Assembly: GCA_964646605.1 (NCBI GenBank)
Contig: CAZYEX010000134.1
Location: forward strand, 1 to 64,000
Direction: 5' to 3'
Length of the DNA stretch: 64,000 nt
Source of the DNA: SBAX01 sp964646605
GTDB taxonomy: Bacteria; Planctomycetota; Phycisphaerae; UBA1845
The notes below the pieces were generated by a model, which was not told the DNA's origin, made no database searches, and worked only from the letters and a program-made list of their open reading frames with translations. How positions within the stretch are numbered: position 1 is the first letter of the stretch; every line of letters starts with the position of its first letter. The translations under genes were made by a program, and so were the position numbers. Positions 24,986-33,075 of this stretch are shown here, piece by piece.

Positions 24986-25222
24986 ATGACGCCGACAACC
25001 ATACAACTTGATCCGCAAACGGCCAAGGCACTCTCCGAACATGCGGCGGTGCTCGGGCTCTCGATCCAGGAGTACCTCCAAAAGCACTTCGCCGGCGGGA
25101 ACGGCGAGAACCGTGTGGATGACCCTGACCGTTGGCTGGACGAACTGGCTGAGGGACTACACGACTTACCGCCGCTGCCTCCCGATTTCGCAACAAGGGA
25201 CAACTACGCGGACCATGATTGA
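24986..25222 (+). CDS. Antitoxin of a PIN-type toxin-antitoxin pair
   Basis: The 78-residue protein has an N-terminal ribbon-helix-helix-like or Phd-like segment (TIQLDPQTAKALSEHAAVLG) and an acidic C-terminal arm ending DNYADHD, the part that usually wraps the toxin. The stop codon overlaps the start of the PIN toxin by one base (TGATG), so the pair is translationally coupled. The family assignment rests mainly on this arrangement. Confidence 0.75.
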   Translation: MTPTTIQLDPQTAKALSEHAAVLGLSIQEYLQKHFAGGNGENRVDDPDRWLDELAEGLHDLPPLPPDFATRDNYADHD

Positions 25223-25689
25223 TGCCCGTGTTTGTCGACAGCGGCATTCTCCTGAGAGCCCTCCATCAAACAGATCCCCAATATGCAGAGGTTCGCGGCG
25301 CCATCCGCCTACTCCTCAAGAAAGGGGAACCGATCTTCACCGGCCTTCAACAGCTCGCCGAGTTTTGGAACGTTTGCACCCGCCCACCGGGCGTGCGAGG
25401 AGGATTCAACCTCCCACTGGATGAGGCCGCCCGGAGACTTCGCCGGATCGAACGCGGCGTGCGCATTCTGACCGAAACGCCGCTGACTCCCGAGATCTGG
25501 AAAACGGTCGTCCAGAAGCACAACGTCCGGGGCGTGCAGGTTCACGACGCGCGGATGGTGGCCTTGATGATCACGCATTCGTTGACGGACCTGCTGACGC
25601 TGAACAAAGCCGACTTCGTCCGCTACACAGGCGATGGGCTAGCGCCGACCACCCCGGCGGAGCTTCTGGCAGCCGGCGCGACTCGCTGA
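25222..25689 (+). CDS. PIN-domain toxin (VapC-like ribonuclease)
   Basis: 155 residues starting at the ATG that overlaps the antitoxin stop. PIN-domain acidic residues are visible: D6 in VFVDSGILLRAL, a glutamate in QQLAEFWNV, and an aspartate in QVHDARMVALM; the closing LLTLNKADFVRY is typical. Such toxins cleave RNA, often tRNA, when freed from the antitoxin. It sits between an ABC exporter and sucC, with no other mobile genes next to it. Confidence 0.88.
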   Translation: MPVFVDSGILLRALHQTDPQYAEVRGAIRLLLKKGEPIFTGLQQLAEFWNVCTRPPGVRGGFNLPLDEAARRLRRIERGVRILTETPLTPEIWKTVVQKHNVRGVQVHDARMVALMITHSLTDLLTLNKADFVRYTGDGLAPTTPAELLAAGATR

Positions 25690-25905
25690 GCCGGACTTCG
25701 CAACGCAACGGGCCCCCCGGTCAGGACCGCGCGAACGCCGCGCAAACAAGGACCCTCCTCGCCGCACAGTGATGTCTCACCACAACTTTGACGCGCCGCT
25801 CTCGGTCCGGTTATGCTCCCGTTGCGGCGGACGGTTCGAAGAGATCGTTGGTGGAACGTGTGGGGGGTCCGCCTCTGGGCCCGCGCCGCGGAAGATTGAG
25901 GGTCC

Positions 25906-27069
25906 ATGAAAATCCACGAATATCAGGCGAGGCAGTTGCTTTCGGAGATGGGCGTGCCGGTTCCGCCGGCGCAGGTGGTGGAGACGGTCGAGGCGGCGGG
26001 CGAGGCCTGTCGCGCGATCGGCGGGCGAGTGGTGGTCAAGGCCCAGGTCTTCGCGGGAGGCCGCGGCAAGGCTGGGTTCGTCAAGCTCTGCAACTCGGCG
26101 GATGAAGTCCGCACCGCGGCTGCGTTCATGCTCCGCAACCGCATGGTCTCCCCGCAGACGGGTCCGGCGGGCGTGGCGGTGAAGAAGCTGCTGGTCGCCG
26201 CGGCGGTGGACATTGACTCCGAATACTACGTCGCCGTCGTCGTCGATCGCGCCAAACGAAGACCCGTAGTGATGGTCTCGCGTGAGGGCGGGGTGGAGAT
26301 CGAGGTCGTCGCCCACCGGAACCCGGACGCGATCGCCAAGCGCTGGCTGCACCCACACTTGGGGCTATTGAACTTCCAATGCGCCCAACTCGTCGCGGCG
26401 TTGGGTTTCAAAGAGAAGGAACAGGTTCACGCCGCCGAGAAGGTGATCCGCGGGTTGGTTCGCGTCTTTACGGAGTACGACTGTTCTCTGGCGGAGATCA
26501 ACCCTCTGGTCAGGACCAAGGACGGTCGCATCCTTGCCATCGACGCCAAGGTTAACTTCGACGACAATGCCACGTTCCGACACCCACGCGTGCAGGAGAT
26601 GTTCGACGCTTCCGAGGAAAACCCGATGGAACTACGGGCCAAGGAGCACAATCTCTCCTACATCGCCTTGGACGGGAACATCGGCTGCCTGGTGAACGGG
26701 GCGGGACTGGCCATGGCCACGATGGACATCATCAAGCTCCACGGCGGCGAACCGGCCAACTTCCTCGACGTGGGCGGGTCGGTCACGGCTGCGGGGGCGA
26801 TCGAGGCCTTTCGCATCATCCTCGCCGATCCCAAGGTCCGCGGAATCCTGGTGAACATCTTCGGCGGCATCGCCAAGTGCGACACCATCGCCGAGGCCCT
26901 CATCCAGGCGGCCAGGGACGTGGGGTTCCAAGTCCCCGTGGTCGTCCGCCTGGAAGGCACCAACGTCGAGCGCGCCCGACAACTGCTCAAGGAGGCCGCG
27001 ATCCCCCAGCTCATCTCCGCGACCGATCTGACCGACGCGGCCAAGAAGGTCTGTCAAAAGGTGGCCTAG
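25906..27069 (+). CDS. sucC: Succinyl-CoA synthetase beta subunit (ADP-forming)
   Basis: The 387-residue ATP-grasp subunit of the TCA-cycle enzyme that couples succinyl-CoA hydrolysis to nucleotide triphosphate formation. It has MKIHEYQARQLL at the start, the KAQVFAGGRGKAGFVK nucleotide loop, EINPLV, and the ligase segments GNIGCLVNGAGLAMATMD and NIFGGIAKCDTIAE. The usual neighbour, the alpha subunit gene sucD, is missing: a DUF433/DUF5615 toxin-antitoxin pair follows after 10 bases. The enzyme needs an alpha subunit, so sucD is presumably elsewhere. Confidence 0.96.
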   Translation: MKIHEYQARQLLSEMGVPVPPAQVVETVEAAGEACRAIGGRVVVKAQVFAGGRGKAGFVKLCNSADEVRTAAAFMLRNRMVSPQTGPAGVAVKKLLVAAAVDIDSEYYVAVVVDRAKRRPVVMVSREGGVEIEVVAHRNPDAIAKRWLHPHLGLLNFQCAQLVAALGFKEKEQVHAAEKVIRGLVRVFTEYDCSLAEINPLVRTKDGRILAIDAKVNFDDNATFRHPRVQEMFDASEENPMELRAKEHNLSYIALDGNIGCLVNGAGLAMATMDIIKLHGGEPANFLDVGGSVTAAGAIEAFRIILADPKVRGILVNIFGGIAKCDTIAEALIQAARDVGFQVPVVVRLEGTNVERARQLLKEAAIPQLISATDLTDAAKKVCQKVA

Positions 27070-27079
27070 GAGAATCGGA

Positions 27080-27316
27080 ATGAAATGGCACGACTACATC
27101 TCCGTGGACCCCAGTGTCTGCCATGGGAAAGCATGCATCAAGGGAACCCGCGTCATGATCTCCGTGATCCTCGATAACATCGCGGCCGGACACCCGACCG
27201 AAGAAATCCTCCGCAGCTACCCGACACTCACGCGCGAAGGCATCGAGGCCGCCATCCGATACGCCGCTGAACTCACTCGCGAGCGTGTGGTGCCGCTAAG
27301 CCCGGAAGCTGCATGA
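27080..27316 (+). CDS. DUF433 antitoxin
   Basis: 78 residues with the DUF433 hallmarks: DYISVDPSVCHGKACIKGTR, then a helix-turn-helix and SYPTLTREGIEAAIRYAAE. Its stop overlaps the toxin start (ATGA). It is paired with an apparently intact DUF5615 toxin, in contrast to the degenerate pair at 18.3-18.9 kb. The gene starts only 10 bases after sucC, so it may be read from the sucC promoter as well as its own. Confidence 0.92.
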   Translation: MKWHDYISVDPSVCHGKACIKGTRVMISVILDNIAAGHPTEEILRSYPTLTREGIEAAIRYAAELTRERVVPLSPEAA

Positions 27317-27687
27317 TGCGTTTCAAGATCGACGAAAACCTTCCGACGGAGGTCGCCCTTCTGCTTCGCGAATCTGGACATGACGCGTCCACCGTCTACG
27401 AAGAAAAGCTGGCGGGCGCTGGAGATGGCCGGATCCTGCAAACGTGCGGTCAGGAAGGACGGACCCTCGTCTCGCTGGACTTGGACTCCGCCGATATCCG
27501 GTGGCAGACATTGGCCCGTTCCCCGGGGGTCATCGTCATCCGCGCCGCCGTGCAGGAGGTCGAACACGTTCTGAGAATCATCGCCGGACTCATGCCGCTT
27601 TTTGCAAAAGAGCCGCTGGCAGGGAACCTCTGGGTCGTTGACGAGCGCCGCGTTCGCATTCGATCCTACGATGCGGAGCTGGACTAA
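27313..27687 (+). CDS. DUF5615 PIN-like toxin
   Basis: 124 residues of the DUF5615 PIN-like family, with MMRFKIDENLPTEVALLLRE at the start (acidic D/E pair), then GHDASTV and TLVSLDLDSADIRW carrying the second acidic cluster. These are the positions expected for a metal-dependent ribonuclease. It overlaps its DUF433 antitoxin by 4 bases and ends before a GGCTCGG/CCGAGCC hairpin. The target RNA is unknown. Confidence 0.88.
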   Translation: MMRFKIDENLPTEVALLLRESGHDASTVYEEKLAGAGDGRILQTCGQEGRTLVSLDLDSADIRWQTLARSPGVIVIRAAVQEVEHVLRIIAGLMPLFAKEPLAGNLWVVDERRVRIRSYDAELD

Positions 27688-27689
27688 TA

Positions 27690-27707
27690 GGCTCGGAGCC
27701 CCGAGCC
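27690..27707 (+). terminator. Hairpin after the toxin-antitoxin genes
   Basis: GGCTCGG-AGCC-CCGAGCC is a perfect 7-bp stem with a 4-base loop, immediately after the toxin stop. It is GC-rich without a following T-tract, so it could be a weak or factor-assisted terminator for the sucC transcript. Confidence 0.4.
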
Positions 27708-27915
27708 GAGACTCTCCCCATGGACACCCGTCTGTAGAGTGCCACGACCGCGTTCCCCGCATCGCCGGCCAAAGGTAAGAACCAACCAGGCGCCTCCCTT
27801 TCCACGGGGCGATACGACGGACAGAAAGAGACGGGCTTCACACCCAATCCGGAAAAACGCGCGCAAGCCAGGCGCCGAATCGGTATTCGATCCTCCGCAC
27901 CTAGCTTCGCGCGGA

Positions 27916-28122
27916 TTACAACCCGTACGGCACGCAGTTTTTCGCGTGATGGCGGTCGGCCTCGCACTGGTTGGGGTAGACCTTGCCGCCGTCGCAGATG
28001 ACCGGGGCGTAGATCAGCGGACACTTCGGCGGACCCGCAAACGCGACCGAGATGGATGCGACCGCGATCGCCGCGACGCCGAGGACGACCAGCTTGGTGA
28101 TAGCTCGACTTGTACGTTTCAT
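27916..28122 (-). CDS. Small secreted Kazal-like cysteine protein
   Basis: 68 residues from MKRTSRA, which follows SD GGAGG by 6 bases. A clear signal peptide (hydrophobic LVVLGVAAIAVASISVAFA) precedes a ~38-residue mature peptide with four cysteines, CPLIYAPVICDGGKVYPNQC...NCVPYG. This matches the Kazal-like pattern (C-x-YxPVC-x-DGxTY-xNxC) found in protease inhibitors and in small bacterial secreted proteins. It may be an extracellular protease inhibitor or a structural peptide; the family-level match is good but the function is unproven. Confidence 0.8.
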   Translation of the reverse strand: MKRTSRAITKLVVLGVAAIAVASISVAFAGPPKCPLIYAPVICDGGKVYPNQCEADRHHAKNCVPYGL

Positions 28123-28282
28123 AAGCTTCCTCCGTTGGTGTACGAGTACCGTCCGCCCCGCGGACACGCGTCCACCCGGGCGGCGTGAGCGACATGGTAC
28201 CGGGCACCCCAGGGTGAACGCAATGGCGCCCCCGGTGGCAAACGAACGGCCGGAACCCCATGCATCGGGCTTCGAGTTCGAC

Positions 28283-29374
28283 CTAGCGCCCGCCACTCGC
28301 GGGCTCTGTAACCGTCGCCGTGACCCGCTCCTCGCCGAGCGCCACGAACAAAGTCGTTCCAGGATTGCTCTGGGCCGTCCGGACGTAGCCCAAGGCGGTC
28401 ACCGCGCCCCGGACCGGCGAGTGGCAGGAACTCGTTACCTGTCCGACGGGCTGTGGATCCGCCGAGAAAAGCTGCGAGCCCGGCGGAGGGATGGTTCCCC
28501 CTTCAATTTGCAACTGCACAAGCTGACGGGCGACGACGTGTCGCGAGCGCATGCGCTCGACGACTTCCTGGCCGAGATAGCAGCCCTTCTGGTAACTGAC
28601 GGCGCGATCAAGCTGGCGGGTTTCGGCGGGAAGGTACTCGCTGGTGATCTCGCACCCGGGCCAGGGGATGCGGGCTTCGATGCGACGCACTTGCACGGCC
28701 TCTTCGCCGACGGGAACGGCCCGATGCGGACCCGATGGCTCAGTGAGCCTCCTCCACAAATCGCCCGCGATCGCCGCCGAAACCAACAACTCGACACCGA
28801 ACGGTCCGCAGAAATCGTGGCGGATCAACGGAACCTCGGTCCCTTGAAACTCGATCCTTGACAGACCCAGGGCCCCCATCGCCGCGACATTCGACGCCCC
28901 CAGCGCGGTCAACACCCCCACGGCCTCGCGCCCGCAGATCGCCAGACGCACAAAACGGTCCGTCAGGTCGGTCACGCGAACATCCTCGGTGATGATGTAC
29001 TTCGAGAAATGCTTTCGCGCCGTTTCCAAGAAAACGCGGTCGAGGTCGACCCACAGCGATTCGGGGTGAACGATGACATTCACGTCAAAGAGAATGCGGC
29101 CCTGGACGTTGAGCACGAAAGCGTACACGCCGTCTCCGGGCCCAAGCGTTTTGATCTGATTGGTGGTGAGGTTGTGCAGCCACGCGGCGCGATCCTTACC
29201 CGTGACCTCCAACAACGCCCGATCGGCGCGATACACAACGGCCGGTCCGGCGCCTAACGCGTCGTACTCGGATTGTGGATCCGCGTAGCGAGCGATGCCC
29301 AGAGGCGTCCGTCCGGGGACGGCGACCGCTCCGCCGCGAATCAACCCCGCTAAAAGGTCCTCCCACGTTGTCAT
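28283..29374 (-). CDS. ygfZ: tRNA-modifying/Fe-S repair protein YgfZ (GcvT-like folate-binding)
   Basis: The 363-residue member of the GcvT fold carries the YgfZ signature KGCYLGQE (in SYQKGCYLGQEVVERM), whose cysteine is essential in E. coli. YgfZ binds tetrahydrofolate and maintains [4Fe-4S] enzymes such as MiaB. It lies divergent to the ISC operon, separated by about 320 bases that hold the iscR promoter. This placement fits a role in iron-sulfur cluster maintenance. The N-terminus (LEVTGKDRAAWLHNLTTNQIK) is also typical. Confidence 0.92.
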   Translation of the reverse strand: MTTWEDLLAGLIRGGAVAVPGRTPLGIARYADPQSEYDALGAGPAVVYRADRALLEVTGKDRAAWLHNLTTNQIKTLGPGDGVYAFVLNVQGRILFDVNVIVHPESLWVDLDRVFLETARKHFSKYIITEDVRVTDLTDRFVRLAICGREAVGVLTALGASNVAAMGALGLSRIEFQGTEVPLIRHDFCGPFGVELLVSAAIAGDLWRRLTEPSGPHRAVPVGEEAVQVRRIEARIPWPGCEITSEYLPAETRQLDRAVSYQKGCYLGQEVVERMRSRHVVARQLVQLQIEGGTIPPPGSQLFSADPQPVGQVTSSCHSPVRGAVTALGYVRTAQSNPGTTLFVALGEERVTATVTEPASGGR

Positions 29375-29571
29375 CCCGTCACCTTTCGTTGGAGCGTGCT
29401 CCCAACCTCACGACCGTCGATCCAGAGTAGGTCCAACCACTGCAGCCGACAAACCATCCCTGGCGGCCACCTTCAAGTTGCCGTTTGGACCGCCGGGGCC
29501 GGTCAAAACAACCGTAATCGCAGATCTCGAATATGGCCATAACTATTTGTGACATAAAGACTTACGATCAT

Positions 29572-29585
29572 TGATATGCGTATCA
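29572..29585. promoter_or_regulatory. Dyad TGATA-N4-TATCA upstream of iscR
   Basis: TGATATGCGTATCA has 5-bp inverted arms and lies about 40 bases upstream of the iscR promoter dyad, sharing the GATAT core. It may be an auxiliary regulator site or belong to the divergent ygfZ promoter. Only the symmetry is seen. Confidence 0.3.
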
Positions 29586-29622
29586 GGATGGCTACCTGTC
29601 CGAGAATCCGGCTTTACCCCCA

Positions 29623-29651
29623 TTGATATAGTACCGATTCAGTGCTATATC
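29623..29651 (+). promoter_or_regulatory. isc operon promoter with overlapping 27-bp dyad (probable IscR operator)
   Basis: TTGATA, a 17-bp spacer and TATATC form a good promoter about 48 bases upstream of the iscR start. A dyad GATATAG-N13-CTATATC covers the -35 to -10 region. IscR in proteobacteria represses its own operon by binding a ~25-bp imperfect dyad over the promoter. The spacing here matches that model, though the sequence differs from the E. coli consensus. Confidence 0.6.
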
Positions 29652-29698
29652 GTCGTGGCGGACGTAGTATGGGTACGGCCTTGGGGGCTGAGTACGGT

Positions 29699-30193
29699 AT
29701 GTTGGCGCTGACCAAAAAAACGGACTATGCGTTGATCGCCTTGGCGTATCTCGCTCGGAGAACGGGCGAGTTGGTCAGCGCTCGGGAGCTGGCGGGGCTG
29801 TCACGAGTTCCGCAGCCGATCCTGACCAACATTCTCAAGACCCTGGCCCATGCCGGATTGGTGTCGAGCGAGCGCGGGGCGACGGGAGGATACGCGCTGG
29901 CGAGACCCGCGTCGTCCATCACCCTGCACGAGATGATCACAGCCATCGAAGGGCCGGTTCATCTGGTGCAGTGTCTGCCCGACGGCGACGCGCACCGCAC
30001 GACGTGTGAACTCGAGTCGTGCTGCGTGATCCGCCTTCCGGCGCATCGCGTCCACGGCCGGTTGAAGGAGTTCCTGCAGGGCGTGACCCTCGCGGAGCTG
30101 GTGGACGACGACAAGGTAACCCTCGGCGTCCCCTCCGGGCGCGGCGAACCGCTCCGGTTGCGACGGACGGCTGTCAAGGAGTTGGCATCATGA
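29699..30193 (+). CDS. iscR: Rrf2-family Fe-S regulator IscR
   Basis: The 164-residue Rrf2 winged-helix regulator has the N-terminal MLALTKKTDYALIALAYLA and the recognition helix SRVPQPILTNILKTLAHAG. Four cysteines (C92, C103, C108, C109) lie where IscR binds its [2Fe-2S] cluster (C92, C98, C104 in E. coli); the spacing differs, so the ligand set may be altered. It heads the ISC operon and overlaps iscS by 4 bases. Autoregulation through the dyad upstream is likely. ATGs further upstream in frame lack supporting homology, so the start at MLALTKK is preferred. Confidence 0.92.
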   Translation: MLALTKKTDYALIALAYLARRTGELVSARELAGLSRVPQPILTNILKTLAHAGLVSSERGATGGYALARPASSITLHEMITAIEGPVHLVQCLPDGDAHRTTCELESCCVIRLPAHRVHGRLKEFLQGVTLAELVDDDKVTLGVPSGRGEPLRLRRTAVKELAS

Positions 30194-31401
30194 GGTCAGT
30201 GTATCTGGATAACAACGCGACGACCCCCGTCGATCCGCGCGTCCTGGAGGCCATGCTCCCCTACTTTCGGGAGAGCTTCGGCAACGCCGCCAGCCGCAAC
30301 CACCGCTTCGGGTGGGTGGCCGAGGAAGGGGTCGAGAAGGCCCGCGAGCAGGTCGCGCAGGTGATCCACGCCAACAGCAAGGAGATCATCTGGACCAGCG
30401 GCTCCACGGAAGGCAACAACACGGCCATCTTGGGCGTGGCCCGCATGTACGCCGACAAGGGCAAGCACCTGATCACCTGCCGGATCGAGCACAAGGCCGT
30501 CATCGACCCCTGCAAATATCTGGAAACGCAGGGGTACGAGGTCACCTGGCTGGAACCCGACCGCACCGGGCGGGTGAGCGCCGACCAGGTTCGTGAGGCC
30601 ATGCGCGACGACACCATCCTGGTGTCGCTCATGTTCGCCAACAACGAACTGGGCACGATTCACCCCATCGCTGAAATCGGGGCGTTGTGCAAAGAGCGTG
30701 AGATTCTGTTCCACACCGACGCTACGCAGGCGTTCGGGAAAGTCGTCATCGACGTCGAGGCGATGGGGATCGACCTGCTGTCGCTGTCGGCGCACAAGAT
30801 TTACGGCCCCAAGGGCGTGGGGGCGTTGTATGTCCGGCGGAAGAAACCGCGCGTTCGACTGGAGCCCCTCATCCACGGCGGCGGTCATGAGCGGGGGATG
30901 CGCAGCGGAACCTTGAACGTCCCCGGCATCGTCGGCTGCGGCGCCGCCGCAGAGATCGCCGCAAAGGAAATGCCCAAGGAGAGCGTGCGTATCGCCGGGC
31001 TTCGCGATCGTCTTTGGGCCGGGCTCAGCGAGCACCTGACCGACATCCATCTAAACGGCAACGTCCAGCACCGCCTGCCCAACACCTTGAACGTGAGTTT
31101 CTTGTACGTGGAAGGCGAGAGCATGATGATGGGCATCAGCGACATCGCGGTGAGCAGCGGGAGCGCCTGCACCAGCGCCTCGCTGGAACCGAGCTACGTG
31201 CTCAAGGGTCTGGGCATGGGTGACGACGTGGCCCACAGCTCGATCCGCTTTTCGCTGGGGCGTTTTACGACCACCGAAGACATCGACTACGCGATCGAAC
31301 AGACGGTGAAAACGGTGAACCACCTGCGGAACATGAGCCCGTTGTACGAAATGGCCCAGCAGGGGATCGATTTGTCGAAGGTGGAATGGCAACGGCATTG
31401 A
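30190..31401 (+). CDS. iscS: Cysteine desulfurase
   Basis: The 403-residue PLP enzyme takes sulfur from cysteine and passes it as persulfide to IscU. PLP-lysine K203 is in SAHKIYGPKGVGAL. The catalytic cysteine C327 is in SSGSACTSASLEPSY, the long mobile loop typical of the IscS/NifS group I. The start MRSVYLDNNATTPVDPRVLE is family-typical and overlaps the iscR stop (ATGA). A ~95-bp gap with AATGCGG-type micro-repeats separates it from iscU, but the operon continues. Confidence 0.97.
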   Translation: MRSVYLDNNATTPVDPRVLEAMLPYFRESFGNAASRNHRFGWVAEEGVEKAREQVAQVIHANSKEIIWTSGSTEGNNTAILGVARMYADKGKHLITCRIEHKAVIDPCKYLETQGYEVTWLEPDRTGRVSADQVREAMRDDTILVSLMFANNELGTIHPIAEIGALCKEREILFHTDATQAFGKVVIDVEAMGIDLLSLSAHKIYGPKGVGALYVRRKKPRVRLEPLIHGGGHERGMRSGTLNVPGIVGCGAAAEIAAKEMPKESVRIAGLRDRLWAGLSEHLTDIHLNGNVQHRLPNTLNVSFLYVEGESMMMGISDIAVSSGSACTSASLEPSYVLKGLGMGDDVAHSSIRFSLGRFTTTEDIDYAIEQTVKTVNHLRNMSPLYEMAQQGIDLSKVEWQRH

Positions 31402-31496
31402 GGAATGCGGAATTGCGAATGCGGAATGCGGAACGAGGTTAACGAACGATCGGAAGGGACCCGGGCTGCGGGGCCGGATCGTTGAGGAGTCAGACG

Positions 31497-31919
31497 ATGG
31501 CATACAGCGAAAAAATTGTGGACCACTTTCAGAACCCGCGCAACGTGGGGTCGATGGACGCCCAACTGCGCAACGTGGGCACGGGGATCGTCGGGGCCCC
31601 GGAGTGCGGCGACGTGATGAAGCTGCAGATCAAGGTCGATGAGAACGAGCGCATCGTGGATGCGAAGTTCAAGACCTTCGGCTGCGGCAGCGCCATCGCC
31701 AGCAGCTCCTTGGCCACCGAATGGGTCAAGGGACGCACGCTCGACGAGGCGCTGCAGCTCAAGAACACGGACATCGTGACGGAGCTGGCGTTGCCTCCGG
31801 TGAAAATTCATTGTAGCGTGTTGGCCGAAGACGCGGTCCGCGCCGCGATCGCCGACGTGAAGAAGAAGAGAGAGTCGGAGTCGGGACAGGCCGTGGCTTC
31901 GGCTGTCGCCGTACAGTAG
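31497..31919 (+). CDS. iscU: Fe-S cluster scaffold protein IscU
   Basis: The 140-residue scaffold assembles [2Fe-2S] and [4Fe-4S] clusters with IscS and passes them on with HscBA. The ligands fall at exactly the E. coli positions: C37 and D39 (ECGD), C63 (GCGSAIASSS), H105 and C106 (LPPVKIHCSV). LPPVK is the recognition motif for the HscA chaperone, whose gene follows. The start follows SD GAGGAG by 7 bases. Confidence 0.97.
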   Translation: MAYSEKIVDHFQNPRNVGSMDAQLRNVGTGIVGAPECGDVMKLQIKVDENERIVDAKFKTFGCGSAIASSSLATEWVKGRTLDEALQLKNTDIVTELALPPVKIHCSVLAEDAVRAAIADVKKKRESESGQAVASAVAVQ

Positions 31920-31977
31920 ATTTGCGTGACCGCCCGACGGGGAGCCGGCGGGGGTCGAATCAAGGAGAAAACGATTC

Positions 31978-32328
31978 ATGGTGAACCTAACGGAAACTGC
32001 GGCTCGTGAAGTGAACCAGATCATGGCCCAACAAGGCGAGATGGCCCGCAAAAACGGGCAGGAACCCGCCCCGCTCTACCTGCGCGTCGGGGTCAAGGGC
32101 GGCGGTTGCAGCGGCTTTTCCTACACGCTGGACCTGACCGAGACCCTCACCGAACAGGACGAACGTTGGGATCAACACGGCATCCCCGTGGTGTGTGACG
32201 AGAAGAGTCACATTTACCTGGAGGGCACGACCGTGGATTTCAAGGACGAGTTGATGGGGCGGGGGTTCGTCTTCAGCAACCCCAATGCGACGAGTTCCTG
32301 CGGCTGCGGATCCAGCTTCTCCGCCTAG
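31978..32328 (+). CDS. iscA: A-type Fe-S carrier protein IscA
   Basis: The 116-residue HesB/IscA protein has the three conserved cysteines C44 (GGGCSGF), C108 and C110 (SSCGCGSSF) that bind iron or transient clusters. It delivers [4Fe-4S] clusters to target enzymes. It lies between iscU and hscB, as in proteobacterial ISC operons. The sequence could equally be called ErpA-like; the position in the operon supports iscA. Confidence 0.94.
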   Translation: MVNLTETAAREVNQIMAQQGEMARKNGQEPAPLYLRVGVKGGGCSGFSYTLDLTETLTEQDERWDQHGIPVVCDEKSHIYLEGTTVDFKDELMGRGFVFSNPNATSSCGCGSSFSA

Positions 32329-32397
32329 TGGGTCCGCGGAGCATCGGCCGTATCGCCCCAAGGGTGGCGGCGGGCGCGTGTGGAATGCGTAACGCAA

Positions 32398-33075
32398 ATG
32401 GTAGAAACACGCGCCGAGAAGGACAGAACTCCGCGGGTCGAGGATCGGCCGGCGATTCCCAGCAAGTGCGTGAAGTGTGCGGCGCCGCTCCTTTCGCCGA
32501 TCGTCTGCGCCCAGTGCCATTCGCTTTTTCTTGCACCGCCCACGGCGGATTATTTCGAGCTTCTGGGTTTGCCGTGGCGGTTCGATCTGGATAAAAAGCA
32601 CCTGCACTCCGTCGTCTTGGAGTTGGCCCGCCGCATTCACCCCGATCGCTTTGGGGGTGCGTCGGCGGAGCTGCAAACCCTGGCCACGCGCCTGAGCGCC
32701 CAGATCAACGAAGCGCATCGGGTTCTGGGCGACCCCGTTCGCCGTGCGGACTATATGCTGACGCGAAGCGGCGGGCCCAGCCCCACCGAGTGCCGTGAAG
32801 TGCCCGGCGATTTGCTCAGCGAGATCATGACTCTGCGCGAGGAGCTGGAGCAGGCCAAGGGGGCGGGGAACGAGTCGGCCATGGAGCGTCATCGACGGAT
32901 CATCGACGAACGACGCACCGCAACGCTCTCGCGCATCGTGGCGATGGCGGGCCGGCTCTCCCAATGTTCGGACGGCGAGAGAAAGGACCTGCGCCGACTC
33001 TTGAACTCCATGAAGTACTTCGACAGCCTTCAGACCGAGCTGGCCGCCGACCCGTTGGCGCGACAACCGACATGA
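32398..33075 (+). CDS. hscB: Co-chaperone HscB with N-terminal zinc ribbon
   Basis: The 225-residue J-protein brings IscU to HscA. The J-domain has YFELLGLPWRFDLD and the HPD triad at 81-83 (IHPDRFGG), followed by the C-terminal three-helix IscU-binding part. Unusually for a bacterium there is a tetracysteine ribbon before the J-domain: C24, C27, C37, C40 (CVKC...CAQC). This arrangement is known from eukaryotic HSC20/HSCB but is absent in E. coli HscB. It has no strong SD; a GTG 18 bases upstream is possible. It overlaps hscA by 4 bases. Confidence 0.93.
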   Translation: MVETRAEKDRTPRVEDRPAIPSKCVKCAAPLLSPIVCAQCHSLFLAPPTADYFELLGLPWRFDLDKKHLHSVVLELARRIHPDRFGGASAELQTLATRLSAQINEAHRVLGDPVRRADYMLTRSGGPSPTECREVPGDLLSEIMTLREELEQAKGAGNESAMERHRRIIDERRTATLSRIVAMAGRLSQCSDGERKDLRRLLNSMKYFDSLQTELAADPLARQPT

